24,993 bases of DNA from Bifidobacteriaceae bacterium (GTDB taxonomy: Bacteria > Actinomycetota > Actinomycetes > Actinomycetales > WQXJ01): the NCBI GenBank assembly GCA_031265345.1, contig JAISCU010000070.1, forward strand, positions 1 to 24,993, read 5' to 3'. Within the stretch, counting starts at the first letter, position 1; each line of letters starts with the position of its first letter. Both the position numbers and the translations under genes were made by a program. Positions 14,960 to 24,724 of this stretch are shown one piece after another. A model generated the notes under the pieces. That model ran no database searches and was not told the origin of the DNA. It was given only the letters and a program-made list of their open reading frames with translations.

Positions 14960-16748
14960 GCGCGTAGGCTTTCCTCTGCGTGTTGAACAGATCTGCGTAG
15001 CCGCCATTGAGACGCATGAGCTCCGCGTGGGTGCCACGCTCGGTGATCCGCCCGTCTTCCATGTACAGGACGAGGTCGGCGATCTCGATCGAGTTCAGCC
15101 GGTGCGTGACGATAATGATAATGGTTCCCTGCTGTGTCGCCAGCTCCCGGGCGTGCCGGAAGTATGATCTGAGCAGACGGGCCTCGCTGAGAGGATCGAC
15201 CGCCGCTGTCGGCTCGTCCAGGGAGAGCAAGACGACGTCGCGCGGCATAAGCGACCTGGCGAGGGCCGTCTTCTGCCACTGGCCACCAGATAGCTGCCGC
15301 CCGTCGGCGAAGGAGTTCCCGAGCCTGGTGTCGAGCCCGTCAGGGAGCTCGTCCAGCAGGGTCATCCCGTCGGCCGCGTCCAGGGAACTCAGGATCCGTT
15401 CGGGGGCAGGGTCGCGCACGTCGCCGCACCCGACCACGTCCCGCAGCGAGAACTCGAACCTCGTGAAGTCCTGGAAGGCAGCCGAGATCTGGTGCGTCCC
15501 CACGCGCGAGACCGGAGAATCGCCCGCGACACGGATCGAACCCGCATCGGGCTCGTACAGGCCCAAGAACAGCTTGACCAGCGTGCTCTTGCCCGCACCG
15601 TTCTCGCCGACGAGCGCGACCACACTGCCGGGGGCGACGGTCACGTTGATGTCGTCGAGCGCCAGCCGGCCAGACCCCTGGTAGCGGAAAGAGACATGGT
15701 CCACCTCGAGCCCTCGGTCTGCGGACGGCGCTGCTCCAGCGCCCGCCGGGTCGACGACGCAGGAGGGTGCGTCCGCGGACGCGTGCCCGGCCTCGAGCAG
15801 ATCCCCGAACGCCTCGCCCACCGCGGCCACACGCATCAGCGCGGTGCTGAAGAAAACCAGGGATCCAAGCTGCGTGGTGATGGAGCTCACCAGCAGGACA
15901 GCCAGGACCACCCCGCCAGCGGTCGCCTGCCCTCCGATGAATCCCTCGGCGACCCAGTACAGCGCGGCCGCGTAGCCCACTCCGAAGACGAGCCAGCCGA
16001 GAGCTGCCACGAGGACAGCCTTGAGGTTGGCGTGGGTGGAGTGGCGCAAGGACTCGCGGAAATCGGCACGGGCCCCGCTGAGCAGGTGCGGCGCGTGCCC
16101 GAAGGAACGCAGCTCGAACGCGACGCTCTCGTCCTTGAACATGTCGCACATCGTCGCGGCTCGGCGGTGGTGGGAGGATGCCTTCACCAGACCGGCAGAC
16201 CGCAGGCCGCTTCCCCACCGGTTGATGCGGACGACGACGATACCCACCACCAGGAGTGCTAGGAGTCGGATGTCGACACTGCCGAGCAGCAGCAGTGTCA
16301 GCGCCAGCCGAACGATCGCACCCACCAGGAGAGCAAGGACGTCGACGCCCTCGGTCAGGTGCCTGCGCTCCTGCCGGACGAACTCCATCTTGTCCAGCAC
16401 GTGGCTGGACTCAAAGTCCTTGACGGAGAGTTTGCTGACGCACAGCTCGAACTGTGTCTGGTCCAGCAGACGGTCGCTCAGCTCGATCATCTTGGTGTCG
16501 ACAGCAAGCGCGCTCCGACCGGCCAACATCGAGGTGCAGGCCAGGACTCCCGCGGCGACGGACGCGATCACGGTCAGTCGGCCGTCACCGTTCACCGCAG
16601 CGTCGGCCAGTACAGCGAGTAGCCAGAAGAGACCCACCGACATGGCCGGTCGCACCGCGAACAGGAAGAGGGTCAGCCACGAGCCTCGTCGGTCCGCCCG
16701 CAATGAGATGCCCGCGGCGACGCCGACCCCGGAAAAGAACTTCTTCAT
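14949..16748 (-). CDS. ABC exporter half-transporter (TMD-NBD) A
   Basis: A 599-aa membrane protein with an N-terminal transmembrane domain (about residues 20-310, six predicted hydrophobic segments such as LTLFLFAVRPAMSVGLFWLL) and a C-terminal ATPase. ATPase motifs are A-loop Tyr in VSFRYQG, Walker A GENGAGKST (near 381), Q-loop AAFQDF, LSGGQWQKTALARSL (near 484), Walker B VVLLSLDEP and H-loop VTHRL; all catalytic residues are in place. It lies 4 nt after a second half-transporter, so the two probably form a heterodimer that exports the cluster product. ATG 16748 has GAGGAAG upstream inside the end of the preceding gene. Import, as in the IrtAB/YbtPQ siderophore systems, cannot be excluded. 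Confidence 0.88.
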   Translation of the reverse strand: MKKFFSGVGVAAGISLRADRRGSWLTLFLFAVRPAMSVGLFWLLAVLADAAVNGDGRLTVIASVAAGVLACTSMLAGRSALAVDTKMIELSDRLLDQTQFELCVSKLSVKDFESSHVLDKMEFVRQERRHLTEGVDVLALLVGAIVRLALTLLLLGSVDIRLLALLVVGIVVVRINRWGSGLRSAGLVKASSHHRRAATMCDMFKDESVAFELRSFGHAPHLLSGARADFRESLRHSTHANLKAVLVAALGWLVFGVGYAAALYWVAEGFIGGQATAGGVVLAVLLVSSITTQLGSLVFFSTALMRVAAVGEAFGDLLEAGHASADAPSCVVDPAGAGAAPSADRGLEVDHVSFRYQGSGRLALDDINVTVAPGSVVALVGENGAGKSTLVKLFLGLYEPDAGSIRVAGDSPVSRVGTHQISAAFQDFTRFEFSLRDVVGCGDVRDPAPERILSSLDAADGMTLLDELPDGLDTRLGNSFADGRQLSGGQWQKTALARSLMPRDVVLLSLDEPTAAVDPLSEARLLRSYFRHARELATQQGTIIIIVTHRLNSIEIADLVLYMEDGRITERGTHAELMRLNGGYADLFNTQRKAYAHEA

Positions 16749-16752
16749 CTGT

Positions 16753-18537
16753 CTAGGCTTCCTCGTTGAGATCGAACTTCGCGGCCTGCTCGGCGAACAT
16801 CCGCGCGTAGAGACCGCCGAGCTCCATGAGCTCGTGGTGGGAGCCAGCCTCGGAGATCTTCCCGTCAGCGAGCACCATGATCACGTCGGCTCGGCGAACC
16901 GTGGCGAAGCGGTGCGAGATCAAGAAGGTGGTGCACTCGCTGCTGTCGATCACGGCGTCGTAGAAGCGCGCCTCGGCCCGGGGATCCAGGGCAGCGGTGG
17001 GCTCGTCCATGACCAGGAACTGCGCGCCCGTCTCCGTGGCGACGAGGGCACGCGCCACAGCGACCCGCTGCCACTGTCCGCCCGACAGCTCCACGCCGCC
17101 CGGGAACTTGTTGGACAGCACCGGGCCGGTCTCCGACATGTCGCCGCCCGGCAGGTTCATGATCCCTGCGCGCTCGCTGACACCCGGAAGGTTCTCCGTT
17201 GCGACCGCGGGGCCGCCCAGCATGACGTTCTCGCGAAGACTCATCGGGTATCGGCCGAAGCGCTGGAGGACGACGGCGAAGCGCCTCTGCCAGGAGGGTC
17301 GACCCACGTCGCTGATGGAGGTGTCTCCCATCAGGAGGTCCCCCTTCTCCGGGGCGAGCATCCCGCACAGGACCTTCACCAGCGTGCTCTTCCCTGCACC
17401 GTTGACGCCCACGATGCCGACGGTCTGTCCCGTCCGGACGGCGAAGCTCACTCCCCGCAGGACCCACCTCTCGGAGCCCGGGTAGCGGTACCACACGTCG
17501 TCCAGAACCAGGTCGCCCACGGGACCGACCGGGTGCTCCTCGGTCGTGCCCGCCGGGGCCGACTCGTCTTCCCCGCGGAGGATGGAGAGCACGTCGAAGA
17601 TCGCCGGGAGCCGCCGGAGACCCTCACGGCGGTACAGCAAGTCCATGGTGAGAGACAGCAGGCCCATGAGACCGGCCAGCGCAGAGCTGGCTAGCATCAG
17701 GACTCCCGCGCGGTCTCCCACGTCGACGGTGCTCTGCGCCAGCCGCACGAACAGGAATGCCTGCGCCGTCGCCGCCAGCGAGCTCAGCCCGATGATCTGG
17801 AGTGTGGCGCGCACGGTCCTGGCCGGGAGCGGCGTGGGCGCGTTCTCGGCCGAGAAGTGCTGCAACAGCCAGTCGCTCAGCCCAAAGACCCGGATCTCCT
17901 TCAGCGCGGTACCCGACATCGCCAGGTTCCTGAAGTAGTCGCCCCGGGGGCGCAGAGCCCCCTCTCCATAGAGCTGGCTCTGCTCGACCGAGTACTCGGC
18001 CGTCGTCTTCCGGGAGAGAGCCCAGTAGCAGATCGTGGTCAGGACGCCCAGCAGCGGGTCCAGCACGGCCAAGAGCACGCCACAAAGCAGCGCCTGGGTC
18101 TCCAGCAGCGCCAAGCGGAAGGTAGCAGCGAAGGCGGTGTGCAGCTCCGTGGTGCGGGCTGCCGGGCCAAAGGCGTTGGCGAGCGCGGCGCTCAACCTCG
18201 GCTGGGCCAGCCAGTCCAGGGTCTCCTGATCGCTCAACGCCTCTGCGGCCTGGAGATCTAGCTCGGCTCCGACGAGCCGACCGAGACGCTCACTTAGGAC
18301 GTCGAGAAGCCCTCGCAGCACCTGCGATGCCACCGAGCTGACCGCCACGACGCTGATGAGCGTCCACAGAACCTCGGCGGAGAGACTTCCGGTGACGCCG
18401 TGCTGGACCAGATAGCCGAAGGCCAGCACCGGCGCGAATGTGAAGCAGCTCTCCGCCATGAGAACCGCAATGAGCATCGCCGTTCCTGCACGGTCGTAGC
18501 GCCACGCCGTGCGCGCGAGCTTAAGGGCGGATCTCAC
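16753..18537 (-). CDS. ABC exporter half-transporter (TMD-NBD) B
   Basis: A 594-aa partner of the adjacent transporter gene. Hydrophobic segments occupy roughly residues 20-300 (for example AMLIAVLMAESCFTFAPVLAF and LLETQALLCGVLLAVLDPLLG). The ATPase half has A-loop Tyr in VWYRYPG, Walker A GVNGAGKST (near 375), LSGGQWQRVAVARAL (near 482), Walker B FLVMDEPTAALD and H-loop LISHRFATV, so the ATP sites look competent. GTG 18537 is chosen because GAAGGGA (18544-18550) lies 6 nt upstream; the frame is open further upstream but that lies within the thioesterase gene. It overlaps the thioesterase gene by 17 nt. Sequence divergence from its partner supports a heterodimer rather than a recent duplication. 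Confidence 0.87.
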   Translation of the reverse strand: MRSALKLARTAWRYDRAGTAMLIAVLMAESCFTFAPVLAFGYLVQHGVTGSLSAEVLWTLISVVAVSSVASQVLRGLLDVLSERLGRLVGAELDLQAAEALSDQETLDWLAQPRLSAALANAFGPAARTTELHTAFAATFRLALLETQALLCGVLLAVLDPLLGVLTTICYWALSRKTTAEYSVEQSQLYGEGALRPRGDYFRNLAMSGTALKEIRVFGLSDWLLQHFSAENAPTPLPARTVRATLQIIGLSSLAATAQAFLFVRLAQSTVDVGDRAGVLMLASSALAGLMGLLSLTMDLLYRREGLRRLPAIFDVLSILRGEDESAPAGTTEEHPVGPVGDLVLDDVWYRYPGSERWVLRGVSFAVRTGQTVGIVGVNGAGKSTLVKVLCGMLAPEKGDLLMGDTSISDVGRPSWQRRFAVVLQRFGRYPMSLRENVMLGGPAVATENLPGVSERAGIMNLPGGDMSETGPVLSNKFPGGVELSGGQWQRVAVARALVATETGAQFLVMDEPTAALDPRAEARFYDAVIDSSECTTFLISHRFATVRRADVIMVLADGKISEAGSHHELMELGGLYARMFAEQAAKFDLNEEA

Positions 18538-19297
18538 TGAAGTTCCCTTCTGGCATGCTGCTGCCCGCCATGAGTTCGGCGGCCACCGCTTCAATGTGGT
18601 CTCGTACCGCGAAGTGCCCACCGCTCACCACACGGACGGTCAGCCGTCCAGCGGGCACATGGGCGGACCAGGCCAAGAGCTCATCAACAGGCACGAGGGC
18701 ATCGTCGTCTCCACCAAGGACGAGAGTCCGCGTCCCGCTCAGGACAAGGCCCTCGTTGCTCACCCGCGCGTAGGCATCGTAGTCGCTCCGGACGACCGGC
18801 AGCACCGAGTCGTCCAGAAGCAGCTCGCCGCCGCTGAGGCTGACCTGAGGGTCGAGCACGGCCAGATGCGTGCGGAGCTCCTCATCCGACCAGTCCGAGA
18901 AGGAGACCCGTCGAGCCGCCGGCTCCGGGCCCGATCCGGACAGGACCAGGACCGCCGGGGTCACTCCTCGCTCTTGCTTCAGCCCGACGGCGATGCGGAA
19001 CGCGGCGATGGCACCCATACTGTGGCCGTAGAGCACGACGGGCGAGCCGCCATCAACCGGGGCCTCGCGGACCGCAGCGGCAACGAACTCGTCGAACACC
19101 CCGTCGGTGGACGGGGCCCCAACGGTCCTCCACGGATAGTCGGCAACCAGCACCTGGTGCTGGTCGCAGTGCCGAGCGAGCGACATGGCGGCGAAGGGGC
19201 CGCCGCCCGCGTGGGGCAGCACGAGGCACATCCCCACGCAGTCGGCGGGGTCCGTGCGGGCCGATCGCCACACGCCGCGGTTCTGAGGCTGCGTCAC
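18521..19297 (-). CDS. Type II thioesterase (GrsT-like)
   Basis: A 258-aa alpha/beta-hydrolase that normally clears wrong or stalled acyl groups from carrier proteins of PKS/NRPS lines. It shows the N-terminal LVLPHAGGGPFAAM block typical of the family, the nucleophile motif YGHSMGAIAAF (Ser near residue 92), Asp in VLGGDDDALVP and His in SGGHFAVRDH, a complete catalytic triad. There is no signal peptide. GTG 19297 overlaps the PKS stop as GTGA. Because no thioesterase domain is fused to the PKS, it could also take part in product release, though that is unusual for type II enzymes. Confidence 0.92.
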   Translation of the reverse strand: MTQPQNRGVWRSARTDPADCVGMCLVLPHAGGGPFAAMSLARHCDQHQVLVADYPWRTVGAPSTDGVFDEFVAAAVREAPVDGGSPVVLYGHSMGAIAAFRIAVGLKQERGVTPAVLVLSGSGPEPAARRVSFSDWSDEELRTHLAVLDPQVSLSGGELLLDDSVLPVVRSDYDAYARVSNEGLVLSGTRTLVLGGDDDALVPVDELLAWSAHVPAGRLTVRVVSGGHFAVRDHIEAVAAELMAGSSMPEGNFSEIRP

Positions 19298-22200
19298 GAC
19301 GCGTCTCCCTGGAGGCGGACTAGCTCTTCGGCCAGCGACGCCACCGTCGGGAAGTCGTACGTGAACGTCACCGGAAGACGGATGCCGAGTTCCTCCAGGA
19401 GATTCTCGCGCAACATTAGCCCGTCGAGCGAATCGACGCCGAGGTCTGCGAACGGAACCTCGCAGTCGATGTCGTCCGGTTCATAGCCGCATACCTTAGC
19501 GACGCCCTCGACCAGGACCGTGACCACGTCCTCAAGGCTCTTCACGGGCGTGGAACCGCTCTGAGCAGGGCGTTCATCTGCAGCCAGGACGCTGTCCGCG
19601 ACCTGGGACCGGCCGACCTCGACGGCTACCGTGCCCGCCGCTCCGAGCAGACCCTCGAAAGCCTCGAGAGCCGCCTGCGGTTCCATCGCCTCGAAACCAA
19701 CGTTCAGATGCTTCACGTCGTCGGCAGCGGCGCTCATCCCTGTGCCCCGCCACGGCGCCCACCGAACAGACACGTGAGTGGGGACCGACGACACCGCTTT
19801 CTCCATGGCCGCGTTGGCCATGGCATAGGCCGTCCGGCCGAACTGTACCGAGGAGACGACGATCGACGAGCAGGTCATGAAGAAGTCTAGGTCCGGGCCG
19901 AACGCGGTCGCGAGGTTCTTCGCCCCCTCGACCTTGGGACGCCATACGTGCTCCAGATCCTCGACCGTGACGTTTACGGCGGTACTGTCACGTAGAATGC
20001 CCGCAGCGTGGACCACGCCCGCGACCGGAGGCAGCGTCACCGCGAAGCGATCCGCCAGGCCGGAGACGGCGACTGGATCGCTCACGTCGACGAAGGCAGA
20101 GACCACATCCACGCCCGCGGAGCGCAGAGCCTCCACTCTCCGACGGGTGGCGACGCCGGGAGCCGTGCGTCCGATCAGCACCAGATGACGGGCGCCCAGG
20201 GCGACCATCTTCTCGGCCAAGTACAGGCCAACCCCACCGAAGCCGCCGGAGACGACGTAGGTACGGTCCGGGTCGCAGGTCACTGGGTCGGTTGGTGCGA
20301 CGACCTCGGAGACGCGCTCGCAGAGCTTGCCTCCGACCAGCGAGAACTCACCTTGTCCCAACGTGGCGATCGTCCGGCATACCTGGCTGGGCTCGTCGGT
20401 GAACACCACCGAGACCGTGTCGGCACCACGCTCGTTCGCCAGGGTGCGCAGACCGACAGCCAGCGCCGACTGCAACGGATCTGCCTCGTCCCCGGCGGCT
20501 AGGACCAGACGGAGCTTCCTGGTGGCGGCGACCGCCAGCAGCGCGTCGCGCAGCCGTGCGGTGAATACCCACAACTCGGTGACATCGTGGAACCGAGGCG
20601 CGACCAGCAGCACCGCTGCAGCCACGTCCTGGGGCAGCTCAGCGACACGAGCCTTCACATGGTCCCACGAGCAGGACTCCGCGCCGTCGAGCGCGTTGGT
20701 CCACCGCTCCCGACGGTCGTCACCTTCGGCTCCGAGGACAAGCCACGTCTGCGGCTGCTCGACAACGGCCGGTGCCTGCTGGGCTGCCGCAGGCCGCCAC
20801 ACGGGATGGGTGACCCAGGTTCCGGAAGCCTCAGGGTACACAGGAACCTCGGGCACGACGTCCTCGGGCGTGCTGTGGCCGTCGCCGACCACCCACAACT
20901 CGTCTCCCTCGACCAAAGAGGACGGAGCGTGCCCGCGTCGAGGGTTGCGGGTGCCGAAGCTCTCCACGTCGACGTCGGCGCCGGAGTTCGCCAGCAGGGT
21001 CGCCGCCTGCGCAAGACCAGCGGCGGCGCTCATGCCGCGCTGGAGCGAAGGCACCAGATGGAGAGGGACGGGCAGAGTTTGCAGGTGTGCCACCAGGCTC
21101 GCGCTCTCGCCGATCTCCAGCACGAGGTCGCCCTCGCGCAGCGCCTTGCGGGCAGCGACCTCGAACTGGACAGGCACACGCACCTGGTTCACCCAGTAGC
21201 CGCTGCACGCCATGTCGACGTCCTCGTCCGGGACCGCGCTCGAGACAGCAGGAACGCGCGCGGCACGGAAGTCGACGCCCGAAAGCATCTCGCCGTAAGC
21301 CTTCTGGATGGGCTCGACTAGGCGAGAGTGGTAGGCGTGCGTCGACGAAATCCGGGCGACGGGGAAGTCCTCGCGCAGCGCGTCTTCCACCGCGTCGATG
21401 GATTCCTGGTCGCCTACGATCGTCACGCTGAAGGGCGAATTCACCGCCGCAATCTCAGCGGTGCCGCCGATCCTGGCAAGGGCGGCGCTCACCTCAGCAG
21501 AGGCACCCAGGACGGCGAGCATCGCGCCCGGCTGCATCTGCTGGGCCAGCTTTGCCCGCTCGACGACAATTATGAGAGCGTGCTCGTCACTCAGGATCCC
21601 GGCCGCCCACGCGGCTGCGATCTCGCCCATGCTGTGCCCCATGACCAGGTCGGGAGACACACCGGCGCGGCTCCACCGCGACACCAGGCACATCTGGAGG
21701 ACCAGGTGGGCGACGTTGGTCGCAACGACGTCAGCCTCACCAGGCTCGACGTCAAGTAGGGAGATCGGGGCGCCCGCCAGGCGGGACGCCAGATCCTGGC
21801 ACTCGGACACGAACTGCCGTGCATCGGCCGAACTCGCGCAGAGATCGGACAACATTGGCCAGGGATCCTCACCCTGACCGCTGAACGCAAACACGACGCG
21901 TGCCGGTGCGCCCGCAGGACGCGAAGCGGCCGTGGCGCGCGCGAGAGCGTCGACCAGCTCCGTCGCTGAGCTGCCTGCGAACCACATACTGGTCGACTGC
22001 TGGGACCGGACGGTGTTGGCCGTCGTGCAGAGCGCCCCGGCGTCGTGAGGCTGCTCGTGTAGTTGTGCCGCCCAGCGGGAGACGGCGCTCTCCCACTCGC
22101 CGTCGGTCCTGGCTGAGACCCGCAGGACATACGGGCCGGAGTCAGTCGACACTGGATGTCCCTGCTGTACGAACGGGCTCGCGTCAAAGATGGCGTGGGC

Positions 22201-23505
22201 GTTGGTGCCACCGCCGCCCAACGATGTGACCGCCGCATGACGCGGGTGGTCGCCCCAGTCCTCCGGCTCCGTGGGCACGTAGAGCCGCGTCTCGCCGCGA
22301 AGACCATCGACCGGGTCTTGGTGGTTCAGTGTGGGGACGATGCTCCCGTCGCGCAGCGAGAGAAGCGCCTTCAGCACGCCCGGCACGCCGGCCGCCGCAT
22401 CGAGGTGCCCCACGTTGGGCTTCACCGAACCGACGGCGCACCGAGAGCCCTGGACACCGTAGACCGAACGCAGCGCCTTGACCTCGATGGCGTCGCCCAG
22501 GGATGTACCAGTGCCGTGCGCCTCGACGAGCGAGATCTGCGACGGGTCGAGTTCTGCCGCGCTGAGGGCGCTGCGAAGAACACGCTCCTGCCCGGAGACC
22601 GACGGCGTCATGTACCCCGCCCGGTCTCCGCCGTCGTTGTTGATCGCGGAACCGCGCAACACGCCGTAGACCGGATCCCCGGCCTTGACGGCGTCCCGCA
22701 GGCGGCGGAGCACGAAGACTCCGCCACCGCTTCCGCCGACCGTACCGTTGGCCGCGACGTCGAAGGGGCGGCAGACGCCGTCGGGAGACAGCACGCCGCC
22801 GTCCATGGCGGCATATCCCTCGTTGAGCGGGAAGTGGATGCTCATCGCACCGGCCAGGGCCATGTCGCACTCGCCGAGAAGGATCGACTGCGCCGCTAGA
22901 TGGATCGCCACCAAAGCGGAGGAGCAGGCCGTCTGCACGCCGATGCTCGGGCCCGTCAGGCCCAGCTTGTGCGATACCCGGGTGCACATGTGGTCCGGAT
23001 ACGTGGACAGAGCGCCCTGCAGCGGAGCGAGCGGCGGAAGCACCCCGCGCCCGCGCAGAATCTGCTCACTGGCATAGTCCTTGATGCCCTGCCCTGAGTA
23101 GAGCGCCATGCCCGATCCACCGAAGACGCCCACCTTGAGCTGGCCGCCCACCGAGCGGGCGTCGTACCCCGCATCTTCGAGCGCCTCGGCGCAACACTGG
23201 AGGAAGAGCCGGTGCTGAGGATCGATGACACGTGCCTCGCCGGGTGAGATGTTGAAGTAGGCAGCATCAAAGCGGCCGGCCCCGCCCAGGTAGCCACCCA
23301 CCGGGACGTAGCCGGCGGGACGACTGATCTCTGCACCATCCGGGCGAACGGTTCCGAGATCCACAATCCCAGAGCGTCCTGCGCGGAGCATGTCACTGAA
23401 GGCTGGGACGTCGCTGGCCTGGGGCAGGCGGATGCCCGCCCCGACCACCGCGACTTGCCATTCGGAGAACGACTCCAGGTTGCTACTGAGCTGCTTGCTC
23501 TCCAT
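19294..23505 (-). CDS. Type I polyketide synthase module, KS-AT-KR-ACP
   Basis: A 1403-aa single extension module. KS (about residues 16-440) has TACSSA (Cys about 194), EAHGTGT (His near 327) and NVGHLDAA (near 364). AT (about 540-840) has FSGQG, GHSMGE (near 621) and HAYHS, the last suggesting malonyl-CoA. KR (about 970-1275) has SGGFGGVG (near 1083), Lys in VEGAKNL, Ser in CSSIVVSS and Tyr/Asn in AYAMANAA, with LRD where B-type KRs have LDD. ACP has LGVDSL (phosphopantetheine Ser about 1359). There is no DH, ER or TE, so it should make a beta-hydroxy extension. ATG 23505 has AGGAGGT 10 nt upstream (23516-23522) and overlaps the preceding frame by 23 nt. The KS resembles those of hybrid PKS/NRPS lines. 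Confidence 0.93.
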   Translation of the reverse strand: MESKQLSSNLESFSEWQVAVVGAGIRLPQASDVPAFSDMLRAGRSGIVDLGTVRPDGAEISRPAGYVPVGGYLGGAGRFDAAYFNISPGEARVIDPQHRLFLQCCAEALEDAGYDARSVGGQLKVGVFGGSGMALYSGQGIKDYASEQILRGRGVLPPLAPLQGALSTYPDHMCTRVSHKLGLTGPSIGVQTACSSALVAIHLAAQSILLGECDMALAGAMSIHFPLNEGYAAMDGGVLSPDGVCRPFDVAANGTVGGSGGGVFVLRRLRDAVKAGDPVYGVLRGSAINNDGGDRAGYMTPSVSGQERVLRSALSAAELDPSQISLVEAHGTGTSLGDAIEVKALRSVYGVQGSRCAVGSVKPNVGHLDAAAGVPGVLKALLSLRDGSIVPTLNHQDPVDGLRGETRLYVPTEPEDWGDHPRHAAVTSLGGGGTNAHAIFDASPFVQQGHPVSTDSGPYVLRVSARTDGEWESAVSRWAAQLHEQPHDAGALCTTANTVRSQQSTSMWFAGSSATELVDALARATAASRPAGAPARVVFAFSGQGEDPWPMLSDLCASSADARQFVSECQDLASRLAGAPISLLDVEPGEADVVATNVAHLVLQMCLVSRWSRAGVSPDLVMGHSMGEIAAAWAAGILSDEHALIIVVERAKLAQQMQPGAMLAVLGASAEVSAALARIGGTAEIAAVNSPFSVTIVGDQESIDAVEDALREDFPVARISSTHAYHSRLVEPIQKAYGEMLSGVDFRAARVPAVSSAVPDEDVDMACSGYWVNQVRVPVQFEVAARKALREGDLVLEIGESASLVAHLQTLPVPLHLVPSLQRGMSAAAGLAQAATLLANSGADVDVESFGTRNPRRGHAPSSLVEGDELWVVGDGHSTPEDVVPEVPVYPEASGTWVTHPVWRPAAAQQAPAVVEQPQTWLVLGAEGDDRRERWTNALDGAESCSWDHVKARVAELPQDVAAAVLLVAPRFHDVTELWVFTARLRDALLAVAATRKLRLVLAAGDEADPLQSALAVGLRTLANERGADTVSVVFTDEPSQVCRTIATLGQGEFSLVGGKLCERVSEVVAPTDPVTCDPDRTYVVSGGFGGVGLYLAEKMVALGARHLVLIGRTAPGVATRRRVEALRSAGVDVVSAFVDVSDPVAVSGLADRFAVTLPPVAGVVHAAGILRDSTAVNVTVEDLEHVWRPKVEGAKNLATAFGPDLDFFMTCSSIVVSSVQFGRTAYAMANAAMEKAVSSVPTHVSVRWAPWRGTGMSAAADDVKHLNVGFEAMEPQAALEAFEGLLGAAGTVAVEVGRSQVADSVLAADERPAQSGSTPVKSLEDVVTVLVEGVAKVCGYEPDDIDCEVPFADLGVDSLDGLMLRENLLEELGIRLPVTFTYDFPTVASLAEELVRLQGDAS

Positions 23506-24724
23506 CGGTGCCCGCACCTCCTCGCATTGCCGAGAGACGCTTCCGACGCTGGATACCCTGGTCCTCGGCGCACTCTTGTGCCGCCTGGGCGGGGTAGGCC
23601 CCGCCGATCTTGCGAGCGAGAGCGGCGACGTTCGGCGCCTCGAACAGGTCGGAGGGAACAAGGTCGCGGCCGGTGGCTGACGACAGCTCGGAGATGATCC
23701 GAGGGACGTGGAGAGACTGGACACCGAGCTCGAAGAAGCCGTCGCGCCTCACCACACTGTTGAGGCCGACGACTTGCTTAAGCACCTCGCAGATCGTGGC
23801 CTCGGTGGGGCTCAAGCCGGATCCATTGACGCCTTCGCCGAGCTCCAGGATCTCCAGCTTTGGCTCGACGGTCAGCCCCAGCTCGTTGGTCAGGCGGACC
23901 GCAGTGTCCGAGGGCAGTTCCTTGCTCGTCTCGACGACCGGCTGGTCCAGAGGTAGGACGGGGCTCTCGACCACGTTCCGCATGAACGGGCTGCACGGCT
24001 CGACGCCAGCCACGAATGTGCGGCCTTCTAGGTCGCGCAGGTGCGCCAGGAGACGACACGCTTCTTCGGCCTCCATGACCACGAAGCCACGCGAGCGCGC
24101 GATCTCGTCGTCGTCGGAGCCGCGGCTCATGCCGATGCCAGACCAACGGCTCCAGGCGATGACCTGTGCGTCGAGCCCGCGCTCGTGCCGCAGATGGGCG
24201 ATCTCCTGCTCCATGGCGGCGTTCGCCGCGCCGTAAACGCTGGCGGCAACCGTCCCGACGATGGCGTTGACGGAGGAGAACGCCACCACAGAACCGCCGA
24301 ACTCGTCGGCGAGGCGTGCCAACGCCGTCAGGGGCTCCAGTTTCGCCGCGAACATGTCGGCGATCTCCGTCGCGCCCGGGAAGATGCTGCCAGCGGCCTG
24401 GCCAACGCCGGCGAGGTGGTAGATGCGAGAAAGGCGAGCACCCTCGGTCGCGTAGGAAGCCAGCAGCTCACGCAATGCGCCCTCCGTGGACGCCGTCCAA
24501 CCCTGGATGTACTCGACCGAGGCGGGAGCGGTGATGCCGTCCATGCACTCAGCCGCGGCGTTCGGACGCCTGCCCACGACGACCACGCGCGCCCCCGCGA
24601 GCTCGCAATCACGCTTCAGGATCTCGGTGCCGATGCCGCCGAAGCCACCCACCATGACCACCACCGGCTTCTCCGGGCGGTCAGTGACGACGGTGGCGTA
24701 CGTCTGCGCCGTCACGGGGAGCGG
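23483..24724 (-). pseudogene. 5'-truncated PKS/NRPS fragment: KR and carrier protein
   Basis: This is the C-terminal part (about 414 aa) of a larger synthase. It opens at PLPVTAQTYATVV and runs at once into a KR Rossmann motif (VVVMVGGFGGIGTEI). KR residues Ser (FSSVNAIVG) and Tyr/Asn (SVYGAANAAM) are present, but the N-terminal structural KR subdomain and any KS/AT or C/A domains are missing. A carrier domain follows (DGFFELGVQSLHVPRI, Ser in GVQS) and a charged tail (GIQRRKRLSAMRGG) that might dock with the next PKS. The frame continues upstream only as antisense of a transposase. A GTG at 24715 could restart translation, but no ribosome-binding site is seen. It is the first gene of the visible operon. 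Confidence 0.8.

Noticed and set aside
16021..17694. A 557-aa plus-strand frame
   Set aside because: It is antisense to the two ABC transporter genes, whose ATPase motifs are unmistakable.
14949..18537. Degenerate ATP site in one of the two ABC half-transporters, as in many heterodimeric exporters
   Set aside because: Walker A, LSGGQ, Walker B Asp-Glu and H-loop His are all canonical in both proteins.
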